A DNA stretch of 64,000 nucleotides from positions 1,116,001 to 1,180,000 of the forward strand of contig NZ_CP060096.1 of the NCBI RefSeq assembly GCF_017357865.1. Direction: 5' to 3'. The notes under the pieces are model-generated. The model saw nothing but the letters and a program-made list of their open reading frames with translations, did no database searches and had not been told where the DNA came from. The first letter of the stretch is position 1, and each line of letters starts with the position of its first letter. Source of the stretch: Aceticella autotrophica (GTDB lineage: Bacteria; Bacillota; Thermoanaerobacteria; Thermoanaerobacterales; Thermoanaerobacteraceae). Position numbers and translations under genes: made by a program. Of this stretch, positions 57,062-64,000 are shown piece by piece.

Positions 57062-57103
57062 ATATTTATAAGATACTGGAGTTTCCTAGTATCTTATAAA
57101 TAT
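57062..57103 (+). terminator. Long hairpin after the LysM gene
   Basis: ATATTTATAAGATACT (57062-57077) and AGTATCTTATAAATAT (57088-57103): a perfect 16-bp stem with a 10-nt loop. Confidence 0.7.
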
Positions 57104-57245
57104 TATATATTTTACCAAAAGTTTAGCAGAAAGCCTCGCCATTTGTGGCGGGAGTAGCTTTTGCAACTGAAATATTCCCGCCGACAATTGTCTTTTTAAG
57201 GCTGTAACAGTATAATAAAGATAAAAGATGAAATGAGGTGGTAAT

Positions 57246-58697
57246 ATGACAAGGTCTACTACACCATCATTTATACTAACATTGAGATTAAACACACAAA
57301 AATATCAAGAAGATATTCTTAATAAAAGATTTAATATCGGAAGAATGATATATAATGCCTGTTTAAGCAGATTGTATAGAAATTGCAAATTAATGAAAGA
57401 AAGTAAAGCGTACATAAAAACATGCAAAATGCCGAAAGGTGAAGAACGTAACAACAGATTTGCAGAACTAAGAGAAAAATACAATCTAACCATAACATAT
57501 ATAGATGATTATGTATCACCGATGCAAAAGAAATTCAAGAAAAATATAGACAGTCATACAGCGCAGAAATTAGCAGAAAGAGCATTAGATGCTGTAAATA
57601 AATTAATTTATGGTAAAGCTAAGAAAATTCATTTCAAGAAATATGGCGAAGAAATATCGCTGGAAAGTAAAACAAATAAATCAGGAATCAAATACAGAGA
57701 CGGATACATAAAGTGGAATGATTTAGAAATACCTGTAACAATAAAACCAAACGATAAGTATGCACAGTTGGCAATCCAAAGCAGAGTCAAATATTGCAGG
57801 ATATTCCGTCAATATGTAAAAAACAGATACAAATATTATGTACAACTTATATTAGAAGGAATACCGCCGTTAAAAGAAAGAAAAATAGGAAAGGGTGATG
57901 TGGGATTAGATTCAGGAACACAAACCGAAAGCATAGTATCGGATAATGAGGTTAAACTTGTTGAACTTGCACCCGAAATAGATTCTATAGACAGAGAAAT
58001 AATTCGACTGCAAAGAAAACTGGAAAGAAGTAGACGTATGAATAATCCCGAAAACTATAACTCCGATGGTACAGTAAAAAAAAGGACAAAAGGAAAGTGG
58101 GAAAAAAGCAAAAACTATATTAAAAATCAAAACAAACTAAAAGACAGATACCGAAAAAGAGTAGCAGTAAAGAGGCAAAGCCTTGAGAGATTAGCAAACT
58201 ATATAATATCACTGGGAAATAAAATCAAGGTTGAAGATATGAACTACGATGCACTTTCAAAAAGAGCAAAAGAAACAACAAAAAACAGAAAAACAAAAAG
58301 GTTTAACAAGAAAAGGAGATTTGGCAAATCCATCGGAACAAAATCACCGGGAATGCTTCTTAATATAACAGACCGAAAACTCCACTACTTTGGTGAAGAA
58401 CTAATAAAGGTAGACAAAACAAAAGTCAAAGCAAGCCAATACAATCATATAACCGATACTTATGATAAAAAAGACCTTTCAGACAGATGGAACTGCTTTA
58501 ACTATAACGGCAAAGAAATAAAAGTACAGCGTGATTTATACTCAGCTTATCTTTTGCAAAACACTGAAGATAACAAAATAGACAGAAGCAAATGCATTGA
58601 AAAATTTGATAATTTTTTAAAACTTCATGATAAAGAAATAAAAAGATTAAAAAAATTAAAAGAGACAAAACAGTTGTTAGGCAGTATGGGAGTATAG
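57246..58697 (+). CDS. tnpB: TnpB, RNA-guided nuclease-type protein of an IS605-like element
   Basis: 483 residues, very basic. RuvC-I is VGLDSGTQTE (D222), RuvC-II is IKVEDMNYDAL (E330) and RuvC-III is VQRDLYSAYLL (D430), so all three acidic residues are kept. A long helical insertion with KRTKGKWEKSKNYIKNQNKLKDRYRKR lies between the first two. No CxxC zinc finger is seen. ATG with GAGGTGG upstream. It belongs to a different TnpB group from the IS607 copy in this window. Confidence 0.88.
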   Translation: MTRSTTPSFILTLRLNTQKYQEDILNKRFNIGRMIYNACLSRLYRNCKLMKESKAYIKTCKMPKGEERNNRFAELREKYNLTITYIDDYVSPMQKKFKKNIDSHTAQKLAERALDAVNKLIYGKAKKIHFKKYGEEISLESKTNKSGIKYRDGYIKWNDLEIPVTIKPNDKYAQLAIQSRVKYCRIFRQYVKNRYKYYVQLILEGIPPLKERKIGKGDVGLDSGTQTESIVSDNEVKLVELAPEIDSIDREIIRLQRKLERSRRMNNPENYNSDGTVKKRTKGKWEKSKNYIKNQNKLKDRYRKRVAVKRQSLERLANYIISLGNKIKVEDMNYDALSKRAKETTKNRKTKRFNKKRRFGKSIGTKSPGMLLNITDRKLHYFGEELIKVDKTKVKASQYNHITDTYDKKDLSDRWNCFNYNGKEIKVQRDLYSAYLLQNTEDNKIDRSKCIEKFDNFLKLHDKEIKRLKKLKETKQLLGSMGV

Positions 58698-58910
58698 AAA
58701 AAAAAGGGAATTAGAGTCATTGCCCTATGCTATCGCCAATATCTCTTAAGAGGTATAGATAGTAAAGTCTGTTGAAACAGGTCAGTGCTGGTATGTTGTA
58801 GAAGATGCAATATGCAGATTAATCTTACAACGCATCTTGAGAGTACAAGAGAAACCTTCAAGTAAACAGAACCCTCTTCACTTGTGGCGGGGAGCAGTCA
58901 GTCCTTGCTT
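58698..58910 (+). ncRNA. Candidate omegaRNA and right end of the IS605-like element
   Basis: Gene-free stretch directly after tnpB with short hairpins (CTCTTAAGAG; CTGTTGAAACAG) and the terminal TTGTGGCGGGGAG block. In TnpB systems the guide RNA comes from this position, with the guide read from flanking DNA; here that would begin near TCCTTGCTTATATATAG at about 58902. Inferred from position. Confidence 0.45.
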
Positions 58911-58986
58911 ATATATAGATTTTATATTAAAATCAAATTGATTGTAAAAGATAAAGTTTAAATTAGCTCTTGGGAGGATATCACAA

Positions 58987-59745
58987 ATGAATATTTTATT
59001 GACAAATGATGATGGGGTGAATGCATTAGGAATAAATAAATTAGCAGATTTCTTAAAAAATTATTATAATACCATTGTTGTAGCTCCTGAAAGAGAAAGA
59101 AGCGCTGTAAGTCATGCAATAACATTACATAAACCTTTAAGATTAACAAATATCCGAAAGGAAAGTAATATAGAAATATATTATGTTAATGGAACACCCT
59201 CTGATTGTATAAAATTAGCTATAGATGTGGTTTTAGACAACAAGCCGGATATAGTAATTTCGGGTATTAATTGGGGTTTAAATCTTGGAACTGATATTTT
59301 GTATTCTGGTACTGTTTCTGCTGCAATAGAAGCTGCCATAAATGGAATTCCTTCAATGGCTGTTTCACTTGAAGAAGATGCGGATTTAAATGATAAAACA
59401 ATATATATTTTCATAAAAAATTTAATTGAGGAAACAATAGAAAGGGGATTACCAAAACATACCTTATTAAATGTAAATATACCTAAAAAAATTAAAAATG
59501 ATAAAGGTATAAAAATTACATCACTTGGACTAATAAATTATGTTGAAAATTTCACAAAAAGAATTGACCCTCGTGGAAAAGAATATTATTGGATGGCTGG
59601 TAAATTATTGGATAATTATAAAGATGAAGGCAGTGATATTGTTTCAGTTAAAAATGGTTATATTTCTATAACTCCAATACATTTTGATTTAACTGAATAT
59701 ACCCTTGCTGAAAAATTGAAAAATTGGAATATAAAAATTAATTAA
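58987..59745 (+). CDS. surE: 5'-nucleotidase SurE
   Basis: Metal-dependent survival protein SurE, 252 residues: MNILLTNDDGVNALGI, VAPERERSAVSHAITLHKPLR, NGTPSDCIKLAI, SGINWGLNLGTDILYSGTVSAA. Dephosphorylates nucleoside monophosphates. ATG with TGGGAGGA. It stands alone between the IS element and an RpiR regulator. Confidence 0.95.
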   Translation: MNILLTNDDGVNALGINKLADFLKNYYNTIVVAPERERSAVSHAITLHKPLRLTNIRKESNIEIYYVNGTPSDCIKLAIDVVLDNKPDIVISGINWGLNLGTDILYSGTVSAAIEAAINGIPSMAVSLEEDADLNDKTIYIFIKNLIEETIERGLPKHTLLNVNIPKKIKNDKGIKITSLGLINYVENFTKRIDPRGKEYYWMAGKLLDNYKDEGSDIVSVKNGYISITPIHFDLTEYTLAEKLKNWNIKIN

Positions 59746-59787
59746 AAATATACGATATAATCCAATCATGACATGAAAATCGATAAC

Positions 59788-59818
59788 AAATCATTGATTT
59801 TTAGAATGATTTTTTATT
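59788..59818 (+). terminator. Terminator after surE
   Basis: AAATCATT and AATGATTT (8 bp) around GATTTTTAG, then TTTATTT. Confidence 0.75.
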
Positions 59819-59897
59819 TCTATTATACATGATATAATTATCTTAAATAACTTCAAAGATTTAAAAAATAATCTATCAATTTAAAAGGAGCTTAAGT

Positions 59898-60752
59898 ATG
59901 GATAAAAAAGAAGATTTACTAAAAAGAATACAGGATAATTATTCAACATTAAGTAAAAGCCAAAAAATAATAGCAGAATACATATTAAATTGCTATGACA
60001 AAGCAGCTTATATGACTGCTGCAAAGCTTGGTAAGAGTATCCATGTCAGCGAATCTACAGTTGTAAGATTTGCTAATACGCTTGGATATGATGGATATCC
60101 AGAATTGCAGAGTGCTCTTCAAGAATTGATTAAAAATAAACTGACGACCGTTCAGCGATTGGAAATGACTAATGAAACTGATGAAATATCAATATTAAAT
60201 AATGTACTTAAATCAGATATAGATAATATCAGAAAGACTTTAGAAGAACTTAATAAAGATTCATTTAAAAATGTAATTGGTAATATTTTCAACGCAAAAA
60301 AAATTTATATTTTAGGTTTTAGGAGTTCAACGGCAATAGCCGAATACCTTGGTTTTTACTTAAATTTAATCTTAGAAAATGTTACTGTTGTTAAACCAGG
60401 TGTTTCAGATGTATTTGAACAAATGTTAAGGGTGAATTCAAATGACCTTGTTATAGGGATAGGATTTCCGAGATACTCGAAAAGAACAATAGAAGTTTTA
60501 AAATATGCTAAATCACAGGAGGCTAAGATTGTAACAATAACTGATAGTTTAATATCACCTTTAACTTCAGTAGCTGATGAGGTTCTTATTGCTAAAAGCA
60601 ATATGTCTTCATTTGTAGACTCCATAGTTGCACCTTTAAGCCTTGTTAATGCACTTATTGTATCAGTTGGAATTAAGGAAAAAGAAAAGATAACTGATAC
60701 ATTTGAGAAATTAGAAACCATTTGGAACGAATATGGCATATATTCATCATAA
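59898..60752 (+). CDS. MurR/RpiR-family transcriptional regulator
   Basis: 284 residues: an N-terminal RpiR helix-turn-helix (LSKSQKIIAEYILNCYDKAAYMTAAKLGKSIHVSESTVVRFANTLGYDGYPELQ) and a C-terminal SIS sugar-phosphate domain (IYILGFRSSTAIAEYLGFYL, IGIGFPRYSKRTIEVLKYA). Senses a phosphosugar, but no sugar genes flank it, so the target is not apparent. ATG with AAAGGAG. Confidence 0.9.
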   Translation: MDKKEDLLKRIQDNYSTLSKSQKIIAEYILNCYDKAAYMTAAKLGKSIHVSESTVVRFANTLGYDGYPELQSALQELIKNKLTTVQRLEMTNETDEISILNNVLKSDIDNIRKTLEELNKDSFKNVIGNIFNAKKIYILGFRSSTAIAEYLGFYLNLILENVTVVKPGVSDVFEQMLRVNSNDLVIGIGFPRYSKRTIEVLKYAKSQEAKIVTITDSLISPLTSVADEVLIAKSNMSSFVDSIVAPLSLVNALIVSVGIKEKEKITDTFEKLETIWNEYGIYSS

Positions 60753-60855
60753 ATATAATAAGTATAAGAAACAAGTTAATTTAAGAAAATTAAGATCAAA
60801 AAATGAAAAATACTCATATTAAGTAATTTTTATGCAAATTATTTTGGAGGTAAAT

Positions 60856-61473
60856 ATGTCGACACGTTTATATATTGTAAGGCACGGTCAGAGCAAGTGG
60901 AATTTAGAAAGTAAAATACAAGGTTCTACTGATATAGAATTGTCAGAAGAGGGTATTAAGCAAGCTTATTCGCTTGCAAGAAGATTAAAATATGAAAAAA
61001 TAGATATAATTTATTCCAGCAACCTTTCAAGGGCTTATAAAACTGCTGAAATAATTGCAAAAGAATTTAACATCAAAGTAAATATATTACATGAACTAAG
61101 AGAAATAACCTTTGGCGTATGGGAAGGGCTCACAAATATCGAAATTGAAAATCTTTATAAAGAAAAATATCATACATGGAAAACAGATCCAACAAAAGTA
61201 GTTATAAAAAATGCTGAAACATTGAAGCAATTGCAGGATCGTATATTGAAGGGAATATATCCATTAATTGAAAAAAATAAAGATAAAAATATACTTATTA
61301 TATCACATGGCACATCAATTAAAGCATTGATATTAGGTCTATTAGGTATAGATTTGAGTTTTTATCCTAAAATAAAACAAGATAATACAGCAGTAAATAT
61401 AATAGATATAAAAGATGATGGTAAACCTGTTCTAATTTTACTAAATGATACATGCCATTTGAGGGAGCGATAA
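60856..61473 (+). CDS. Histidine phosphatase family protein
   Basis: 205 residues, phosphoglycerate-mutase-like fold: phosphohistidine motif LYIVRHGQSKWN, IYSSNLSRAYKTAEII, LREITFGVWEG and the second histidine in IISHGTSIKAL. Related to GpmB/CobC/PhoE types; substrate unknown. ATG 60856 has TGGAGG upstream; the longer frame from 60832 starts before that site. 3 nt before the flavoprotein gene. Confidence 0.9.
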   Translation: MSTRLYIVRHGQSKWNLESKIQGSTDIELSEEGIKQAYSLARRLKYEKIDIIYSSNLSRAYKTAEIIAKEFNIKVNILHELREITFGVWEGLTNIEIENLYKEKYHTWKTDPTKVVIKNAETLKQLQDRILKGIYPLIEKNKDKNILIISHGTSIKALILGLLGIDLSFYPKIKQDNTAVNIIDIKDDGKPVLILLNDTCHLRER

Positions 61474-61476
61474 TAA

Positions 61477-62694
61477 TTGAAAAAAGTCTTTGTAGTAGGT
61501 GGTGGTGCTGCAGGATTAATGGCAGCACTAAGTAGTGCAATGTCAGGAAATGATGTGACAATATTTGAAAAAAATGATAGATTAGGAAGGAAATTATTGA
61601 TAACCGGGAAGGGACGTTGTAATTTAACAAACATAGCAACAGATAATGATTTCATGGATAATATACCAGGTAATAGCAAATTTATTTTTAGTGCATTTAA
61701 TAAATTCTCTAATTTAGATTTAATTAATTTTTTAAATAATAATGGTCTTAGAACAAAAGTTGAAAGAGGAGGAAGGGTTTTCCCTGAATCTGATAAGGCT
61801 TTAGATGTTTTGAATTTTTTTATAAAAATGCTTGGAAGATACAATGTTAAAATAAATTATAATTCTGAAGTAAAAGATATAATTACAAAGGAAAATAAAA
61901 TATCAGGAATCTTAATACATAATGAGCTAAAATACTGTGATAGCGTAATTTTAGCAACAGGGGGCTTATCATATCCAGTTACTGGTAGTACAGGAGATGG
62001 ATATGACTTTGCAAAAAAATTAGGACATACGATAATAGATTTAAAACCCTCTCTTGTTCCACTTGTTACATATGAGAATACGAAGGAATTAATGGGTTTA
62101 TCATTAAAAAATATTAATGCAGGTATATATTATAAAAATAAATTGATAAAAGAAGAATTTGGTGAATTGCTTTTTACACATTTTGGACTGTCAGGACCTA
62201 TAATTTTAACACTAAGTAGATATATAAAAGATTATGTAGGTAAAGAACTTTTAATCAAAATTGATTTAAAACCAGCTTTATCAAATGACAAATTGGATAA
62301 CAGATTATTGAGGGATTTTGAAAAATATTCAAAAAGAGTATTAAAAAATTCATTAGATGATTTGCTTCCACAGACATTAATTCCCTATATAATAAAAATA
62401 TCTGAGATAGATCCAGAAAAAAAGACATCTAAGATTACTAAGGAAGAAAGGAAAAAATTAATACAGCATTTAAAACGGCTTACATTTAAAATAAAGGGAA
62501 CATTACCTATAGAAGAAGCAATAATAACAAGTGGTGGAATCTTCACAAAAGAAATAAATCCATCAACGATGGAATCTAAAATTATAAAAGGATTATTTTT
62601 TGCTGGTGAGATTATAGATGTTGACGGATTGACAGGGGGATTTAATCTGCAAATAGCCTTTTCAACAGGTTATGTTGCTGGTCTTAATTCATAA
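61477..62694 (+). CDS. NAD(P)/FAD-dependent oxidoreductase, HI0933/YhiN family
   Basis: 405-residue flavoprotein: dinucleotide fold VFVVGGGAAGLMAALSSA, GKGRCNLTNI, VILATGGLSYPVTGSTGDGYDFAKKLGH and a C-terminal GLFFAGEIIDVDGLTGGFNLQIAFSTGYVAG. Function of the family is not settled. TTG start with GGGAGCG upstream. This family often lies upstream of cmk in clostridia, as here. Confidence 0.9.
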   Translation: MKKVFVVGGGAAGLMAALSSAMSGNDVTIFEKNDRLGRKLLITGKGRCNLTNIATDNDFMDNIPGNSKFIFSAFNKFSNLDLINFLNNNGLRTKVERGGRVFPESDKALDVLNFFIKMLGRYNVKINYNSEVKDIITKENKISGILIHNELKYCDSVILATGGLSYPVTGSTGDGYDFAKKLGHTIIDLKPSLVPLVTYENTKELMGLSLKNINAGIYYKNKLIKEEFGELLFTHFGLSGPIILTLSRYIKDYVGKELLIKIDLKPALSNDKLDNRLLRDFEKYSKRVLKNSLDDLLPQTLIPYIIKISEIDPEKKTSKITKEERKKLIQHLKRLTFKIKGTLPIEEAIITSGGIFTKEINPSTMESKIIKGLFFAGEIIDVDGLTGGFNLQIAFSTGYVAGLNS

Positions 62695-62698
62695 TAAG

Positions 62699-62721
62699 TG
62701 CAGAATACTGCATTTTTTTTT
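62699..62721 (+). terminator. Terminator after the flavoprotein gene
   Basis: TGCAG-AATA-CTGCA followed by nine T residues. Confidence 0.85.
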
Positions 62722-62765
62722 ATTATACACATAAAATATAAAATAAATAAGATAGGAGGATAATC

Positions 62766-63224
62766 GTGGGTAAAAGATTAAAGAAATCAAGCCGTTTTAT
62801 TTGTTTTGAAAATTTAATAGCTTTACTTATAATAGCAGGTTTTATTACTATCATATTATTTCAAACTACAATGCTCAATAGTACTCTTAGAGTATATTTG
62901 AATTCTACAGAAAAAATCGAAGGTATAAATGTAAATACATACTTATCAAAGGAGGGAACATTAAAAATCGAGGTTATAAATGAAGAAAATGCAAATAATG
63001 CCTACATATTAGTTGATGGAGAACCTAAAGAGAATTTTACAAACAAATATATTAATATAAAAGTAAAATCCGGTCAATTAATCGAAATAGATGGAACTAA
63101 ATGTAATACGGATATGTATTTCAAAATTTCTGATATAAGCTATAATGTTATTGAACCGCAAAAGACTGCTATTATAAAAGTTGAAAAAAACATTGCCACA
63201 GTAGGAAGAGTAAGATTAAAATAA
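62766..63224 (+). CDS. Hypothetical membrane-anchored protein
   Basis: 152 residues: basic N terminus, one transmembrane helix (about 17-37), then an extracellular beta-rich domain of about 110 residues (TYLSKEGTLKIEVIN, YILVDGEPKENF, KTAIIKVEKNIATVGRVRL). GTG start with AGGAGGA. No family recognised; proteins of this layout are seen near aroH/cmk in related bacteria, but that is a recollection, not a search. Confidence 0.75.
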   Translation: MGKRLKKSSRFICFENLIALLIIAGFITIILFQTTMLNSTLRVYLNSTEKIEGINVNTYLSKEGTLKIEVINEENANNAYILVDGEPKENFTNKYINIKVKSGQLIEIDGTKCNTDMYFKISDISYNVIEPQKTAIIKVEKNIATVGRVRLK

Positions 63225-63226
63225 TA

Positions 63227-63255
63227 TTGTGATAAATTAATTTTTAATATATAAT
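63227..63255 (+). promoter_or_regulatory. Promoter of aroH-cmk
   Basis: TTGTGA (63227-63232), 17 nt, perfect TATAAT (63250-63255), about 25 nt before the start of transcription-to-start-codon leader of aroH. Confidence 0.65.
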
Positions 63256-63286
63256 ATAAAAAAGGATAGGGAAAGGAGAATGTTCT

Positions 63287-63634
63287 ATTAACGCAATTAG
63301 AGGAGCAATTACTACTGAAAATACAAAAGAGAAAATTTTTTCTGATACTGAGGAGCTGATAAAAAAGATTATCGAAGAAAATAATTTAAAAATAGATGAT
63401 ATTATTTCGATTATATTCAGCGCAACAAAGGATTTGGATGCGGCATATCCGGCTGAAGCTGTCAGAAATATTGGAATAACTACAATACCACTGATGTGCT
63501 TTCAGGAAATGAATGTAATTGGTAGCTTAAAGAAATGTATAAGAGTAATAATATATGTAAATTGTAATAACAACAGAAAAATTACACACGTATATTTAAA
63601 AGGCGCAAAAGTTTTACGTCCCGATATAATTTGA
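63287..63634 (+). CDS. aroH: Chorismate mutase AroH type, with a probable ATT start codon
   Basis: Converts chorismate to prephenate. Monofunctional AroH fold, 115 residues from 63287: NAIRGAITTEN (active-site arginine as in B. subtilis AroH), ATKDLDAAYPAEAVR, PLMCFQEM, LKKCIRVIIYV and VYLKGAKVLRPD. AGGAG ends 8 nt before an ATT codon that lines up, within one residue, with the Met of B. subtilis AroH. The nearest canonical start in frame is a TTG at 63434, which would delete a third of the enzyme. An out-of-frame ATG at 63280 opens only three codons. Confidence 0.9.
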   Translation: MNAIRGAITTENTKEKIFSDTEELIKKIIEENNLKIDDIISIIFSATKDLDAAYPAEAVRNIGITTIPLMCFQEMNVIGSLKKCIRVIIYVNCNNNRKITHVYLKGAKVLRPDII

Positions 63635-63646
63635 GGCGGTGAATAG

Positions 63647-64000
63647 ATGACTATAAAAATTGCTATTGATGGACCTGCAGGTTCTGGAAAAAGTACTGTT
63701 GCTAAAATCCTTGCTAAAAAACTAAATTTTGTATATGTAGATACAGGTGCATTATATAGAGCGATTACATATAAAATATTGAAAGAAGGTATCAATATAA
63801 ATGAGAAAAAAGCTATCCTAAATATTATTAATAACTTTGATATAACATTAAAAAGTGAAAGAATTTTTTTAGATGGCATAGATATTACTGAAGAGATACG
63901 AAAACCATATATTTCTCAGAATGTTTCACAAATATCTCAAATTCCAGAAATAAGAGAGTTTATGGTTAAATTACAAAAAGAATTGGCTAATAAAAATAAT
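63647..64000 (+). CDS. cmk: Cytidylate kinase, 5' part (partial)
   Basis: Phosphorylates CMP and dCMP. The first 118 codons lie in the window: P-loop IDGPAGSGKST (residues 7-17), VYVDTGALYRAITYK, then the NMP-binding insertion with EEIRKPYISQNVSQIS. ATG with GGCGGTG upstream. It follows aroH by 12 nt and runs off the right edge. Confidence 0.94.
   Translation, partial: MTIKIAIDGPAGSGKSTVAKILAKKLNFVYVDTGALYRAITYKILKEGININEKKAILNIINNFDITLKSERIFLDGIDITEEIRKPYISQNVSQISQIPEIREFMVKLQKELANKNN

Larger units (their letters stand above)
57121..58910 (+). mobile_element. IS200/IS605-family element with tnpB only (IS1341 type)
   Basis: The tnpB gene is flanked by related sub-terminal sequences: at the left CGCCA-TTTG-TGGCG (57137-57150) in a context reading TTTGTGGCGGGAG, and at the right CTTGTGGCGGGGAG (58881-58894). 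No tnpA is present, so movement would need a Y1 transposase in trans. Exact ends are not determined; the element sits between the LysM gene's terminator and surE. Confidence 0.7.

Noticed and set aside
61362-61844. Reverse-strand frames of 160 and 90 codons across the phosphatase/flavoprotein junction
   Set aside because: They oppose two well-supported genes and show no recognisable motif.
63280-63291. ATG at 63280 as the start of aroH
   Set aside because: It is out of frame with aroH and stops after three codons; only a programmed frameshift would rescue it.

Overview
The window is AT-rich chromosomal DNA from an endospore-forming, low-GC anaerobic Firmicute. Gene order and content best fit a thermophilic clostridium of the Thermoanaerobacterium/Thermoanaerobacter type; this assignment is an inference. 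Spore-formers are indicated by spoVS, spoVK, YlmC/YmxH-type and YlzJ-type genes, and the block orders polC-rimP-nusA...pnp, dut/dapG-tepA-ylzJ-ftsK, recA-rny-ymdB-spoVS and spoVK-ynbB all match Bacillus/Clostridium. TTG and GTG starts are common, and two genes (rny, aroH) appear to start at ATT.

Layout. 1-12.8 kb: the 3' part of polC, then the translation/RNA operon rimP-nusA-rnpM-L7Ae-like-infB-rbfA-nrnA-truB-ribF, followed by rpsO and pnp. 12.9-23.8 kb: a degenerate NodB-type deacetylase, dut, a PRC-barrel gene, dapG, tepA, ylzJ-like, ftsK/spoIIIE, rimO-pgsA-cinA, recA (own promoter plus a LexA-like box) and recX. 23.8-26.4 kb: an IS607-type element (serine recombinase, TnpB, structured 3' RNA), visibly more GC-rich than its surroundings. 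26.5-33.6 kb: a five-gene operon nurA-X-herA-sbcD-sbcC, which is an archaeal-style set of DNA end-processing genes. 33.6-46.2 kb: rny, ymdB, phosphoglucomutase, dedA, a reverse-strand MFS gene broken at an 11-A tract, spoVS with a good sigma-H promoter, a PHP phosphoesterase, an aspartate aminotransferase, purB, spoVK and a ynbB-like PLP gene. 46.2-50.1 kb: a decayed accessory patch with a frameshifted beta-propeller gene, an intact ABC half-transporter and small orphan genes. 50.2-64 kb: GNAT, an FMN oxidase with a Cys cluster, a remnant of a Y1 transposase, rluB, speE-speB, an oxaloacetate decarboxylase/PycB-type gene, a three-repeat LysM protein, an IS605/IS1341-type element carrying only tnpB, surE, an RpiR regulator, a histidine phosphatase, a flavoprotein, a membrane protein, aroH and the 5' end of cmk.

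How the genes work together. Most of the window is housekeeping: ribosome assembly, tRNA modification, RNA decay (PNPase, RNase Y, NrnA), DNA repair (RecA, RecX, the NurA/HerA/SbcCD set), spermidine synthesis (agmatinase plus SpeE) and sporulation. The parts most worth a second look are the two ATT-started genes, the NurA-X-HerA-SbcCD operon with its unrecognised second gene, the IS607 TnpB that lacks the usual third RuvC acidic residue together with its structured 3' RNA, the poly-A frameshift in the MFS gene, and the large inverted repeat between the MFS gene and spoVS. No tRNA, rRNA or CRISPR array was seen. All assignments come from reading motifs and context; no database search was run.
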